DNA of 22,288 nucleotides from Botryllus schlosseri (GCA_000444245.1 ATSW01008072.1:1-22288), one strand, 5' to 3'; shown: positions 1-10,358, counted from the stretch's first letter. Program-made: numbers and translations. The notes: a model not told the origin generated them from the letters alone.

Positions 1-492
1 TCATTTCAATATGAATATACTATTCAATTGTATATTAAAGTTCTGTACCTCCAAGAAGCTGTTCCTCGCATTGGGACAAATTACTTCGGAAATTTTCATT
101 TCAAACGACTGTTCACTAATTTGATGAGACTGACAACTTCAAACCGAAAAGGTTTCGCAGACACTACGAAGTCACCCTGATTGACGTTACTATCTCCATA
201 TTTTAATTTTTTCCGCAAACCCCAACAAAACGTGTCTAAAAAGCAATGTTTGTATCAGCAGGTTATTGGAAAATTGGCAGTGAAAATGAGTTTCCACACT
301 ACGATAGTCCATGTCAGACGATTATGATGATGATATGAGTTATGAGGATTTAGCAGTTGTGGTGCGAAACTGCCTCATGCTTTCTCAAATTAAAAAAATA
401 AAATAAAAATTAGGTGATAATCCATTTTAAAAATTTAGAGGTCTCGCGGACTCCCTGAAATTGCTTCGCGGACCCCCGGTTGAGAACCGCTG
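1..492 (+). mobile_element. hAT-like DNA transposon, right-hand part (copy 1, cut by the window edge)
   Basis: The right end reads cccccggttgagaaccgctg, the reverse complement of the common hAT terminus CAGCGGTTCTCAACC. The last 290 bases or so align with 2110-2409: shared stretches include gcgaaactgc, tttctcaaatt and a run of A and T before the terminal gcggaccccc. The left end lies before base 1. There is no open frame of useful length, so it is non-autonomous or decayed. Orientation is arbitrary. Confidence 0.7.
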
Positions 493-859
493 TCCTATAT
501 GAAGCGCAATATATATAATATATTCATTGTAATGGAATACTCTTTATTAAGAATATGAATTGCATCCATCCGCATCATTGAATTGGATCATATTTTTATT
601 TTGAGTTCCGACGGCGTTCAATTGTTCGTAGTCGCGTAATGTTCTTTTTCAGTGTCCACCAGCTAACTTCAACATTTCGTAGATCCAACTAAGCGTATAA
701 TACAGCTGTTATTGAACGTTACTAGCTCGTGGAACACTTATTCCTATCTGCAAGGATTCGTGGACCCCAATATTTGGCCGAGTTACATAAAAGAAAATTT
801 ACAACGATACTTCTATAATACATTGGCCTACATAGATAATTGTTGCACAAACTGAACTG
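493..859. other. Non-coding stretch between two hAT-like copies
   Basis: No gene is visible. The string ttcgtggacccc at 757-768 resembles the subterminal part of the neighbouring hAT-like family and may be a decayed third end; otherwise nothing stands out. Confidence 0.5.
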
Positions 860-1269
860 TAGTGGTTTTCAGCCTTTTTGTCTTTGCGGATCTCTTTTGC
901 ACCATGACGGACCCGCGGAGCTCCAAGTTTTAGTTAAAATTTAGCTCAATTATCGTGCACCGTCATCTGTCGTGTGCAAATATTTACTGTAGGCTAGTGA
1001 TAAACAGCAATAAAATGACTTTGCTCTAAAATGGCATCATAATATCCCGCTAGAAGTTCGGAATTTTTATCATTTCAAAACGAATTCTTTTGCTGCATTT
1101 CTTGAAATATGCGGTCATGTCTTGAACATTTTCTTCTTGAACATTACGTTGGGTAACGCTTCCGACAACACCTTTGGGTATGATCGCAACATGTGAGGCA
1201 CCGAAATGGAGAAACAGATTTTTATTGAACATAAAACGCTCAGCCTAGTCGATTATATCAATCCGCGCA

Positions 1270-2047
1270 CAAGGTTGTAACCAAGTTACAATTCAATCTC
1301 ACTTTTATAGTTTCGACTCGAGTCATTTTCAATTCACCATCGAGTCAAGTATGAGTCCAAGTTGGCGAGCAAAGGGTTGAGTCCGAGTCATAGTGTTCAT
1401 CTGTTCACTGTCCAGTTACGATATGTGGTTGAATATGTTAGAGTTAGATCGACGCGAGTAACGCTGTGAAACCTATTTAATCATTTCATGTGCACATGTG
1501 TAGCTTTACATTTCTCATATATATATATATTATGAACGTTCTGAAGCGTTTAACTCGTTTCTGTCAGTAGCACAAAAAGCCCCTAGTTGCGATAAGCGCC
1601 ACTTTTCCCTTTGTGTTTTTATCTGTAATAATAATAATAATAATACGAGACAGACTTGTTGAACCAACTATTTAAAATTCTTCTTGGTGATATCAAATGC
1701 CTCGCATCCATAATATAGCAATTTTACTAACTTTCAACGGTTTCTGGTCGCATTTTCAAGTACCTCCGCAGTACTAATAAACGATGTACAAAAAGTGTGG
1801 TAACTTTTTTATTTTACGAAATTGCAATAAAATGTCGATCTTGACCGTCCTAGCCACGAATTATATGACTTGGTCCGAGTCATGCGCAATGACTCAAGTA
1901 CAAGTCGAGTCAATGTTCCGATTCACTCGAGTCGAGTCGAGTCATTTTCCAGTTTATAGAATATGACTAGAGTCAAGTCGAGTCACCAAAAAGTCTTCAC
2001 TCGAGTCGAACTGGAGTCAAGCGATGACTCGAGTCATTACAACCCTG
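1270..2047 (+). mobile_element. hAT-like non-autonomous element nested in copy 2, rich in GACTCGAGTC motifs
   Basis: The left end caaggttgtaac and the inverted right end cagggttgtaatgactcgag are related terminal repeats. Variants of gactcgagtc and gagtca crowd both ends: 1313-1400 on the left and 1872-2036 on the right. The 778-bp body has no long frame, but contains an AT dinucleotide run (1517-1531) and a TAA microsatellite (1626-1645). The flanking 8-mers agree at only 4 of 8 positions, so no target duplication can be claimed. Confidence 0.65.
1566..1605. repeat. Copy A of a 37-bp hairpin-like repeat
   Basis: This stretch shares gataagcgcca and the spacing of its flanks with 3142-3181. 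In the second copy the ends TGGCGC and GCGCCA pair; here the left arm is altered to tagcac. It lies inside the nested element. Its origin is unknown. Confidence 0.4.
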
Positions 2048-2829
2048 GTAGCTCATCTTGAAATTATTCTGTAATAACGGGTGCGGATATCACAGGGAGC
2101 AAATGGATTGTTGAAAACAAACTTTTTCAAAAACCCCATTAAAACATCTCTAAACAGTTATATGTTTGAATTTGTAGGTTATTGGAAATGAAATGGCAAT
2201 TGAGATGAGTATGCACAGTAAAATATTTCATTTCATACGGTCATTCTGTTGATGTGAGTCCAGCAGTTTTAGCAGTTACGAAGCGAAACTGCTTCGTGAT
2301 TTCTCAAATTAAAAAAAAGTACAAATTAGGTTATCAACCATTTTTTAAAATTTTGAGGTTTCGTGGACCCCGTGAAAGTGGTTCGCGGTCCCCTGGTTCA
2401 GAACTACCGAGCTAGAGAGTGTTAAAAGAACGAAACCAATAAAATATGATATTTACGTAAGACTAAAACATTGTAATCAATATCAGTTGCTAATCGCTGC
2501 AACTTCTGTTGTTTTCTTTTCCGGTTCAGAAATGCGAGGCTTCAACTCTCGAAGAGTGTCATCGTATTATTCGGTCGAAACGCAACAGGGCGAATACAAA
2601 TTGTTTGATTAAATTGGAGATGGAATAGGCATTTCTGACGGACTGGGTTTCGACTTCGGACCTCAACTTACCCTGCGTATACGTCACTGCACACGACGGT
2701 CCGGAACATTCACAATTCGATTACGGATCCGGCCTAAATACTGCCAGCGAATTATTGCCGAGACGAGCGTATATAATCACAAATGATATGTGTGGGTAAA
2801 GTTTGTCTCTCCTTGAACTCCCAAACGAA

Positions 2830-2889
2830 CGCCCGAGACTGGCTCAGGCAGCCCCTACCGTTCCATGGAACAATAGTTTAGAACCGCTG
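2830..2889 (+). mobile_element. Solitary hAT-like terminus
   Basis: The sequence ends in gtttagaaccgctg, the reverse complement of CAGCGGTTCTAAAC, a hAT-type end. No matching left end with a copy of the flanking 8-mer gtctaaca was found, so the element is probably truncated. Confidence 0.4.
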
Positions 2890-3141
2890 GTCTAACATCA
2901 AAAACATTTTTCCGTCGGTAAATGTATGTTTCTGAAAATGTAATTCTTTAATTTAGTTGAACATTAATTGCCCTGCATTATTTGTATCACTAAATATGTC
3001 CGCTTGTGTTTATGTCGCGGTTGCATCTTATATGTTGTCGGCTAGTTCGTTATATGGAATGTGCATGTTGGTGACCCACTAAAACTGAGCGATATTACAT
3101 ACATTTGTGTGAAGCAAATTCCTGATGATTACTGTTATAGA

Positions 3142-3181
3142 AGTGGCGCATAAAACCTGCGCAGTGATAAGCGCCATATTT
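3142..3181. repeat. Copy B of a 37-bp hairpin-like repeat
   Basis: TGGCGC (3144-3149) pairs with GCGCCA (3171-3176), and TGCGCA lies in the loop. About 26 of 37 positions agree with 1566-1605, including gataagcgcca. Confidence 0.4.
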
Positions 3182-3537
3182 AACATGCTATATTTGGATT
3201 TAATAAACTTTGTTACACTTTATTTTGTTATCATCAAAATATTACTAGCAAGTGATATTGACAATGTTGCTACGTCATAAGTCGCGGTACCCGATAACAT
3301 CACCAATAACAAAGAATTGTGTATCATACAGTCAAAATGGATTCGAAAATGATTATATCAGAAATAAACAGATAACATTAGCTTAGCGCGTTGCGACAAC
3401 CAGCCCAGCAATATATTAGGCCTATAGAGTAATTTCAATTGTTGAGAATAGTCCATTCATCCCTCCTAAGACTCATTTAATATATCGTTGTTATGGAACC
3501 GAATTTCCAAGTAGGCCTACCTATATACGGTGTATTG

Positions 3538-4312
3538 CAGTGGTTCTTAACCTGGCAGTAATTAATTACCCCCAAAGAGGTAATTTAACATTTTTTTGGG
3601 GGTAATTCAAATTTACGTTGTTTACATACTTATAACACTGTAGTGAAATATTTTTCAACGTAAATATGAATGTAGGCTAACATATATTTTTGCGAGCACT
3701 TGTTTCGTTCCACACCACGCCTGCTGTGATATCATATAGTAACCATTAGTGATTATGAATATCAGGGTCGAATGCAATTTAGTGAAATGCTAGGTGAGTC
3801 CAATTTTTTTACAGTAGTGCGGATCATACATTTCTGCGCAAAATTAAGTCTGAAATCATCAAAATGCCTTCGAAGAAACGAGGGGAAGATTTTGGAACCT
3901 TTTGGGTTCGCCTTCAAAACGAATAACCAATCTTTGTCATGAATCATGTCATTAATTAAATGGCATTGAATTCTCTGAGTGAATTTTCCTTAAATGCTGT
4001 GCAATACGATTTCCTGCAATGGTATCTACCGAAACGAGATAAGTTTACGATTGGCAATTAGCCTACATGAGATGCTGTCTATTATGCTCACCTTTAACTA
4101 GATGTGACCACTGGATAACACGGAAACAGCATAAGCCTTCCCATTTACCTAAAATTTTAACAGGCATTTCAGGGTACATTATAACGTTATCTTTGTGCTG
4201 TATTACAATTAATTGAGTGCAAGCTGTAATTTGTTAAGATTTGAAAAGGGGTAATTTTGTCACGTCATTTTCTTCTTGGGGGTAACGATACTAAAAAGAT
4301 TAAGAACCACCG
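3538..4312 (+). mobile_element. hAT-like non-autonomous element, 775 bp, with an exact 8-bp target duplication
   Basis: The element starts CAGTGGTTCTTAACC and ends with the reverse complement of CGGTGGTTCTTAATC. It is flanked by gtgtattg at 3530-3537 and again at 4313-4320, the 8-bp duplication expected for hAT. Subterminal blocks carry ggggtaa and ttaccccc motifs (left about 3567-3606, right about 4246-4285). A 61-codon frame on the minus strand (3762-3947) has no recognisable transposase similarity. The exact duplication suggests this is one of the younger insertions here. Confidence 0.9.
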
Positions 4313-4568
4313 GTGTATTGTATAACTCTATGTTATAAATTCGAAGCTATCGGTTTTGCTGTTTTATTGGTTATGCTGTTTCAAAATACATAGTACTTGT
4401 ACGGAATTGAAACGACAACAAATTGAATAAAATCCATACGCCATTTTGTATTCTCTGGCCCATCGATATCATCGAGCCGACGCCGCAGTGAGGATGTTGT
4501 TGTTGTAGGTACTGAATTTTTGGTGCTCGGCAGCATGGCCTCGTGCACCAGTTCGATTAGTTATATAC

Positions 4569-5647
4569 GCAGGGTTGCCATCGACATGGACCAAAAAATA
4601 AGGACATTCGAAAAATTGGATTATCATGAAAAAACGTTTTTGTACATACTTTGTATTTATACGAGACGTGGCATATCACATTCCATACTTTTTGCCAGAA
4701 ACAATCTGCTCCAGCAACTCCTTGTTATTAGAAAGTGTTTCATGGATCTTACGAATGCTCAGGTCTAGGTTTGCCTTTACTCAGGATCGAAACAGCACTT
4801 CGTCAGCCCCCCCTCTCCACAAAAAAACGTTGGTCTTGCCCCCCCCCCCATAGGGCAATAAACCTAACTTCTTCACCTCAATGTGATTAGAGGCGTCAAC
4901 CAAGATAGGAAAAGGCCGTAGGCTACACCAAATTTAGATTAAATCATTTTTTGAGCGTATGGAGCACGAACTCCAGTGACAATGCTTGTAGTCTTGGTCC
5001 TGGTCGAAGAAAACCATGTGCGATGTTGAAATCGGGGAATATTGCTTTGAACAATTACGATGTGCAATTGTTGGTGAGGAATGATTGCTGGTGTTTGACA
5101 GTATGGAGTGCCCAGGTGCTCTCTGCAGCAGCTGCCTTATTGTAGTCTGTGGTCGTTGGTGCTGATCGGCTTGTGGAAAAACTATTCATCTACTGGTTCA
5201 AATTATAACCATTATAACACACTTCTTGTGTTTTGGGGTATCAATTTGAGTTGAAATAGCGGTCTTTCCTATGGCCTCCAGGTTAAGGTCGCAATTGCAG
5301 ATATTGCAAAGTGCGAAACACTCGGCCTTCAAGCTACGTTTGATACCTTTGAATTGCCCTGGCTATCTCACCACTTAGAAGTCAAATCCTGCGGCGTGAA
5401 CGTTACGAGAGTTCCTTTCATTTATGATGTCATAAAATCTAGACGCAAAAGCATAATTTTAGAATATTATGCAACACATACCAAACGAAAACGATCGAAC
5501 TTCTGCAGTGGTTGAAAATAAGACAAAATAAGGACGCAAGTCGAAAATAAGGACATTTCTTAGAAATAAGGACAGTTGAGTTTTCTAAGACGTGGCCCTT
5601 CAAAATAAGGACAAATCTTAGAAATAAGGACGGTATGGCAACCCTGC
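4569..5647 (+). mobile_element. hAT-like non-autonomous element, 1.08 kb, with AATAAGGAC arrays
   Basis: Both ends carry the terminal inverted repeat GCAGGGTTGCCAT. The flanks ttatatac (4561-4568) and ctatatgc (5648-5655) agree at 6 of 8 positions, a decayed 8-bp target duplication. The motif AATAAGGAC occurs once near the left end and five times near the right end, all in the same direction. Runs of C occur at 4806-4850. Small frames inside (for example 4951-5145) match nothing known to me. The element lies just beyond the last recognised sphingomyelinase exon, in what is probably its intron 8. Confidence 0.85.
5525..5631 (+). repeat. Five direct copies of a subterminal AATAAGGAC motif
   Basis: Copies lie at about 5525-5535, 5544-5555, 5564-5574, 5602-5613 and 5622-5631, with a sixth at the other end of the element (4595-4606). 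Several are followed by a cttagaaataaggac context. In hAT elements such subterminal repeats are known transposase-binding sites; that role here is inferred. Confidence 0.75.
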
Positions 5648-5870
5648 CTATATGCCTTGTGCGATAAATTCTGTTACCAATCAAAGTTCGTGCTGGGACG
5701 TTTGTTATTGTGATGTCATTGTATAAAAACTACGTTGTGCACTGCTTATCAATAACAATGTGAAAAGTGTAATGAGATGCGATGGTGACAATTGTGTTCA
5801 ACCAGTGTCCAAAGCTGTATTTCAGTGGGTATAAAAATTTGCCGAAACTTGTAGATTGCGTAATACCTAC

Positions 5871-8810
5871 CTTTTGCATCACCCCAACGAACCACTTCAA
5901 TTGGTCAGCGGGATCAACGGAGTAATTGGCCACAAGTAGCCACCAACTGTCATCGCTGCAGTAATTGTTATTGAGCGATATCACGCGCAATCCTTTTCGC
6001 ACCAGCGTCGTGTAAAATCCACCTATACCATTGCAGAAAGGCGCTCAGAGGTCAGTGCGTTCTAATCTGTGTTTAGTCATCCGATCGACCTAAATCTACC
6101 TTTCCGGGCAGTTACAAGGTCCTGTTCGGGTATCCAGTTTCGCCAATTATTCGCTGCGGCGTTGTATAGCCAGGATACATCGCCACCGGGCTCATTCGCG
6201 AGTTGCGGGGGAGGGTAAGAATTGACAGGCGAAGATGCATGATTGCCCAAGGCGGCGTAGAGCGGTGTTCCTGTGATTGAATAAATGAAACGATAATAAT
6301 AACAGACTGTCGATGATTTTGACCGAACAATATTAATCTCGGAAATAAGTTTCAAGCAACATTGACACCGACTTTAAACAACTCCATAACGCAGATAAAA
6401 TAATGGTTGTGAAAAATTTAGTGTGTTTATTATACAATTAGAAAATTACAGCAGTAACGAAAGATTCAATAAAATAAATCTTAAAGTTATAATCAAGGGC
6501 TATCTCAGTAGGAATTTGAATCCCAAAATAACACGACAACAAAATCACAGCATCTCAGCCTTGTTAACTATGGATGGCCTACTAATATATTGATTTTACG
6601 ACGATTATCAAAAGATTATACCTGTAACCCCGATACATACACATCTTGAGCTTTATTACAACCAGCGGATTAATGCCAATGCCAATATTCAGGATGACAT
6701 TATGCTGTACATCGCCTACCATTGGCACATGGTACGATAGGTTATTAAATAATGGCTAGCCTTATCTAAAATTACTGATAGATGTTAGTTTTTGCTACAT
6801 CGATATCGCCCAAGTCATACCAACGTATGACATTTCCAGGGCTGCGCAGTGCGCACGTTACCTTATTTCATGTGAATTGCGATTTTATGTCTACTTTTAA
6901 ACCCGAAGTAAATATATATATACCTATGCAGTGCATACGTGCTTCGCCTTGATGCATGATTTGATTACTAACTTCATAAAGTCATTCGGACAACCCAATA
7001 TAGCCTTGAGCTCAACGCGACATCTCAGATAATGCGGCATGCTCAAGTAGTGACTAGTGAATACAAAAAGTACGAATGAGTTTTACCTGGAAAATACTTC
7101 GTTATAAGCTTGGTAAATCTATTGTTGCGATCAATCTGGTCATTGCTTGTTTGATTCCATACGTCGTGAGCCGGGATATCACCTGTATTAAAACGACAGG
7201 GAAAGTTATTGTCATCTTCTTCAATCAGTAGGCTTTATTTGAATAGGGGATTTCGGAAGATCGGTCACCAGCCTACATTAAGTGAGAATGTGTAAACCGA
7301 ACTAATGTAGGACATTACCGGTAAACAGGATGAAGTCGAAATGATAATTCGATAAATTCTTCATCATTCCTTCTACGGTCCAAGGAGGCATGTCACAGTT
7401 TCTGTAATCACCCCACTTCCCTGCCGCCTGAGAAGCTAATATATAAATCAATAATATATCCCATGACACGATCTACATGCTAAATAATGGTACCATTAGC
7501 TGCTGGTGGATTCGTATCCCTGCAGCAGAGGGGCTCGCCGCAGTCCGCGTTCACTCCTGGTTTGTATTGGATGTCCATATGCATGTCGGTAAAAAAGAGT
7601 ACTTTCGAGGTCGGCGATCCAGGTGTTGGACGCTGTCGGGGCTTTAGAGGAGGTTTAGGTTTGGGTGATGTGTTGATGCTCCAGTCCGGTAAATAGTCGG
7701 CGGGTTTCGGGCATAAATCCGGTTGTAGCCAGTGACACGCCTAAGCGAAATAGCGTAATGAAACTTTATTACACCATTTGTTATGGGAATCCTTTTTATA
7801 CTCACTTCTTCTGGTTTTAAATGAAAGAATACAAACAAAAGTTCATCCGCGAATTCGTTAACAGCCAGGTGACAGACGCCTTTGTCCTCAATTTTTGCCT
7901 TTGTAAAAGCGGAATGATGTATGGCGATGGCGATTGGTTAAATCATATAGTAACGTGAAGTCTCACCAATACGCAAACTTGGACGGCGATTTTGGATATA
8001 GCTCCTCGCCCGCCGTCATTATTTAGGACATGTAGAAGGGACACCGCGGTGATGCATTCATCGCACGTCACGTCTAGGCCTTCAATCTTTTCTTGCAAAA
8101 GTTGCTTCTTGCTTTCATGTAGGATGTCACCCTGGTGTAGTATCTTGCTGAGTACTTGATGACCTATTTTCCTTAAGAATAAGAACGTGGTGTTGAATAT
8201 CGGATTTGAACAAGCAGAGATATCTAGAACTACTTCTAGATCTAGATATCCCTGTAGATTTGTAGAATAAGGCGCGAAATGAAAGGGCGTGAAATCGGAA
8301 TGGCAGGATGGAGCACAAACGTTGACAAAATAGCAATACATATCTGAAGGGGTAATTGCATTCGACGTACTACCACCACAACCCGACAGACGTTTCTAAT
8401 CCAGATAATTGCAGATAATAAATCTTTAGGGACTAGCACTGCAACCATGCAGTCCGCCCGTGCTAAACGCCGTGTAAACTATTTCGATGATTTCCTATGA
8501 AAAGTAAATAAAGAGAAAGATCATCAACATGAAAATTGCTACAATAGGCATAGTTAGCGCTCTGCGCAATATATGTGCATGTGCAATTGTGCATTCATGA
8601 CGAAATCGCCACCGTGAGGCATTACTCTACGCGTAAATCTTTGGAGTCTCACCTTGCAGCGTCTGCAATGATATTCTCTTTCGCAACGCTCCTGTCCGCT
8701 CCCACTTTTTCGAAGTGCCTAACCATTGGATCATTGCGTAGTACGCTCGAGAAATCGTTACTTCCGTGACATATTGTTATCAGCAGGAAAATCCAAGCGA
8801 AGTTGATCAT
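5871..8810 (-). CDS. SMPD1: Acid sphingomyelinase (SMPD1-like), exons 1-8 of a gene incomplete in the window
   Basis: Lysosomal or secreted phosphodiesterase that cleaves sphingomyelin to ceramide and phosphocholine. Exons: 8653-8810, 7967-8171, 7806-7898, 7494-7740, 7319-7435 (an alternative acceptor gives 7420), 7087-7182, 6100-6270 and 5871-6022. All junctions are GT-AG and the phases close exactly, giving 413 codons. The start at 8810 opens a signal peptide (MINFAWIFLLITICHG). The saposin domain has six cysteines at residues 89, 92, 119, 130, 154 and 162. A proline-rich linker follows, then the metallophosphoesterase domain: TDMHMD (Asp204, His206), TGDIPAHD (Asp275, His279) and ALGNHA (Asn315). 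Sequons at Asn175 and Asn395 match sites known in human SMPD1. The human enzyme has 629 residues. The C-terminal third, with GHIPPG and GHTH, is absent downstream, so the gene either continues past base 1 or is 3'-truncated. Identification is from remembered family sequence. Confidence 0.93.
8219..8250. repeat. Short inverted repeat in sphingomyelinase intron 1
   Basis: The arms gatatctaga and tctagatatc are separated by about 12 bases, and a further ctaga lies between them. It sits just upstream of the exon 2 acceptor (8172-8173) on the minus strand. A regulatory role is possible but unsupported. Confidence 0.45.
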
Positions 8811-8830
8811 GATGTTTCTGGCCTAATACC
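8811..8830 (-). promoter_or_regulatory. Possible 3' splice acceptor 12 bases before the sphingomyelinase start codon
   Basis: On the minus strand the sequence runs ggtttgttggcggtattag, then gccagaaacatc, then ATG. The AG is at 8824-8823. If used, the 5' untranslated part of this exon would be only 12 bases. That would mean either a 5'-UTR intron or spliced-leader trans-splicing, which is known in tunicates and several other phyla. The pyrimidine tract is only moderate. Confidence 0.3.
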
Positions 8831-9340
8831 GCCAACAAACCAAGTTAAGTTCGCAGAAATCAATGTACCCGCAGATATGTCACTATACTTCTGCGCATTT
8901 AATTAGTCAACAACGTGTTTGCTTATTAGTCGCTTCCTGAATGCCGCGCGATTCATCCACTGATTTGTTTCTCTAAATGTTTCTGCGCTGCCTTTCTTTG
9001 TATTGCGACTGCATCTGTCTTTGTGTTCACAGTGGCGCGTGAAACAAACAACTCATTATCATTTCGCTAAGACCTAAGAGCGTTACTGAATCGTAGGTGT
9101 TCCACACCATCCGTCTCGGATATGTATAATACCGTACTAGCCACCTCCTATGTCAATGTAGGACTACATTGCAGTCATTCTGTGATGAGATTCGAATTTC
9201 ACAATCACACGTCGTGTTTCCCACGTGCAAGACACATTTCTGGAACAGCGGCTTGCAAGCCTTTTGATTTACCGACTATGTGGGTGATGCGTCGAGGTCG
9301 TGAGATCTCAGAATATATAATCGTCTGCTGTTGGCACTTT
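8831..9340. other. Upstream flank of the sphingomyelinase gene, no gene seen
   Basis: This should hold the promoter or a 5'-UTR intron of the minus-strand gene. I see no clear TATA box. Frames here (for example plus strand from 9122) have no recognisable content. Confidence 0.4.
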
Positions 9341-10054
9341 NACCTCNAACTTTGGACTTACGGATAAAGTTACAGTTACTAGGCTAACTATGGTCAANGA
9401 AGTCCCGTNGATAAGTTTTCTCAAAGCGTTTAAACTACTTGGNCCTACAGCAGATGCTATCTTCATANACNTAATACAATAGGAGTATAATGACAATTCT
9501 ACGAATATCAAGCATATTCCTTCCTACTACAACCTGTCATTGTACGAAGGGCTCCTGTCTCCCGCATTTATGTCGATTAGGATTAANGNCCTGCACTTTG
9601 TCCAATTTAGCCATGTCAAGCAAACANGACATGTAGTAGCNAATTCGATATTACCTTCCACAAAATGATAGACGCATGTATTTTTCACCGAAATCATCGA
9701 TACTGATATGTCCTGTCCATGTCCAAGCGCAGAATAANCCTGTCTTTGCCAAATAAGAGGCGACCCGCTATTATTGAACGAATTCATTCATTAACTATGA
9801 AATAATCACTGCACCCTCAGTTTCCATGACATAATTGTTATCGATTTTAATGCGTAGTAATACAAGTCTTGTTTTCACCGTTACCTAATCCCGTTCGCTC
9901 CTATCGGACGACTAAAAAGGTCATCAACATTCAAGTGGCCCGGGCNATGGTCCGTAAATCTCATGTGGCCCACTGGGCCGAAAAAGGTTGGCCACCCCTG
10001 CNTTACAGTGTACAGAACAATGTATACAGGCGTGAGGCGTGTGAGCGCTACATN
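9341..10054. other. Low-quality sequence with 15 isolated ambiguous bases
   Basis: Single Ns occur at 9341, 9347, 9398, 9409, 9443, 9468, 9471, 9587, 9589, 9627, 9641, 9738, 9946, 10002 and 10054, and almost nowhere else in the window. Frames across this stretch cannot be trusted. One plus-strand frame (about 9360-9480) reads protein-like but belongs to no family I recognise. Confidence 0.8.
9930..10000 (+). mobile_element. Right end of a hAT-like element
   Basis: The end reads ccgaaaaaggttggccacccctg, which inverts to CAGGGGTGGCCAACC, a widespread hAT-type terminus. Two gtggccc motifs lie subterminally. No partner end was found on the left, so the extent is unknown. Confidence 0.55.
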
Positions 10055-10250
10055 AATTCGTCAATACGCTAACATCGTAAGGCTAAGTCCACAAAATCTT
10101 ATGGTAATCGTCGAAGTAAATAGCGTTGGCAAAACGCTCGCTTCACCATGATTGACTGCGACAAAATAACGCATACTCGCATTCAGAGAACTAGTGACTT
10201 TTATCGGCTGGTACGCTGTATAGATTCTAACCAGCACCGTAACTGCCGCA

Positions 10251-10312
10251 CCCCAAACCCCCCAATGGGGGGGGGGGGGNNNCCCCAAACCCCCCAATTG
10301 GGGGGGGGGGGG
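10251..10312. other. Three-N assembly gap between near-identical C/G runs
   Basis: Bases 10251-10279 and 10283-10312 are almost the same: ccccaaacccccc, aat or aatt, then 13 or more G. The Ns sit exactly between them. This looks like two overlapping contig ends left unmerged, or a polymerase-stalling hairpin. Confidence 0.7.
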
Positions 10313-10358
10313 CGAGCTCGAAGGGGGCTCCAAATTATTTCGTGAATTAGCATAAATT

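Larger units (their letters stand above)
860..2409 (+). mobile_element. hAT-like DNA transposon (copy 2), carrying a second element inside
   Basis: The left end tagtggttttcagcc and the inverted right end cggtagttctgaacc both fit the hAT consensus CAGTGGTTCTCAACC; the right end matches it at 12 of 15 bases. The right 300 bases align with copy 1 at 1-492. The middle is occupied by another element at 1270-2047. The flanking 8-mers (852-859 and 2410-2417) do not match, so either the copy is old or the two ends belong to different insertions. No transposase frame survives. Confidence 0.6.
2410..3529. other. AT-rich interval without a gene
   Basis: No coding frame or host exon is visible. It contains a solitary hAT-like end (2830-2889) and copy B of the hairpin-like repeat (3142-3181). 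In gene terms it most likely lies inside the very long intron 8, or in the 3' flank, of the minus-strand sphingomyelinase gene. Confidence 0.5.

Noticed and set aside
1050-1232. 60-codon minus frame as a hAT coding fragment
   Set aside because: Short and without any motif I can name.
3762-3947. 61-codon minus frame inside the hAT-like element as a transposase remnant
   Set aside because: No BED-finger cysteines or histidines, or hAT dimerisation motif, can be seen; the length is within chance.
4520-4853. Overlapping plus-strand frames at 4520-4768 and 4626-4853 as genes
   Set aside because: They straddle the boundary of the 4569-5647 element and show no conserved content.
6271-7086. An extra sphingomyelinase exon in the 816-bp intron 6
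   Set aside because: The flanking exons join exactly at Pro-Gly-Thr in the expected family order, leaving no missing residues.
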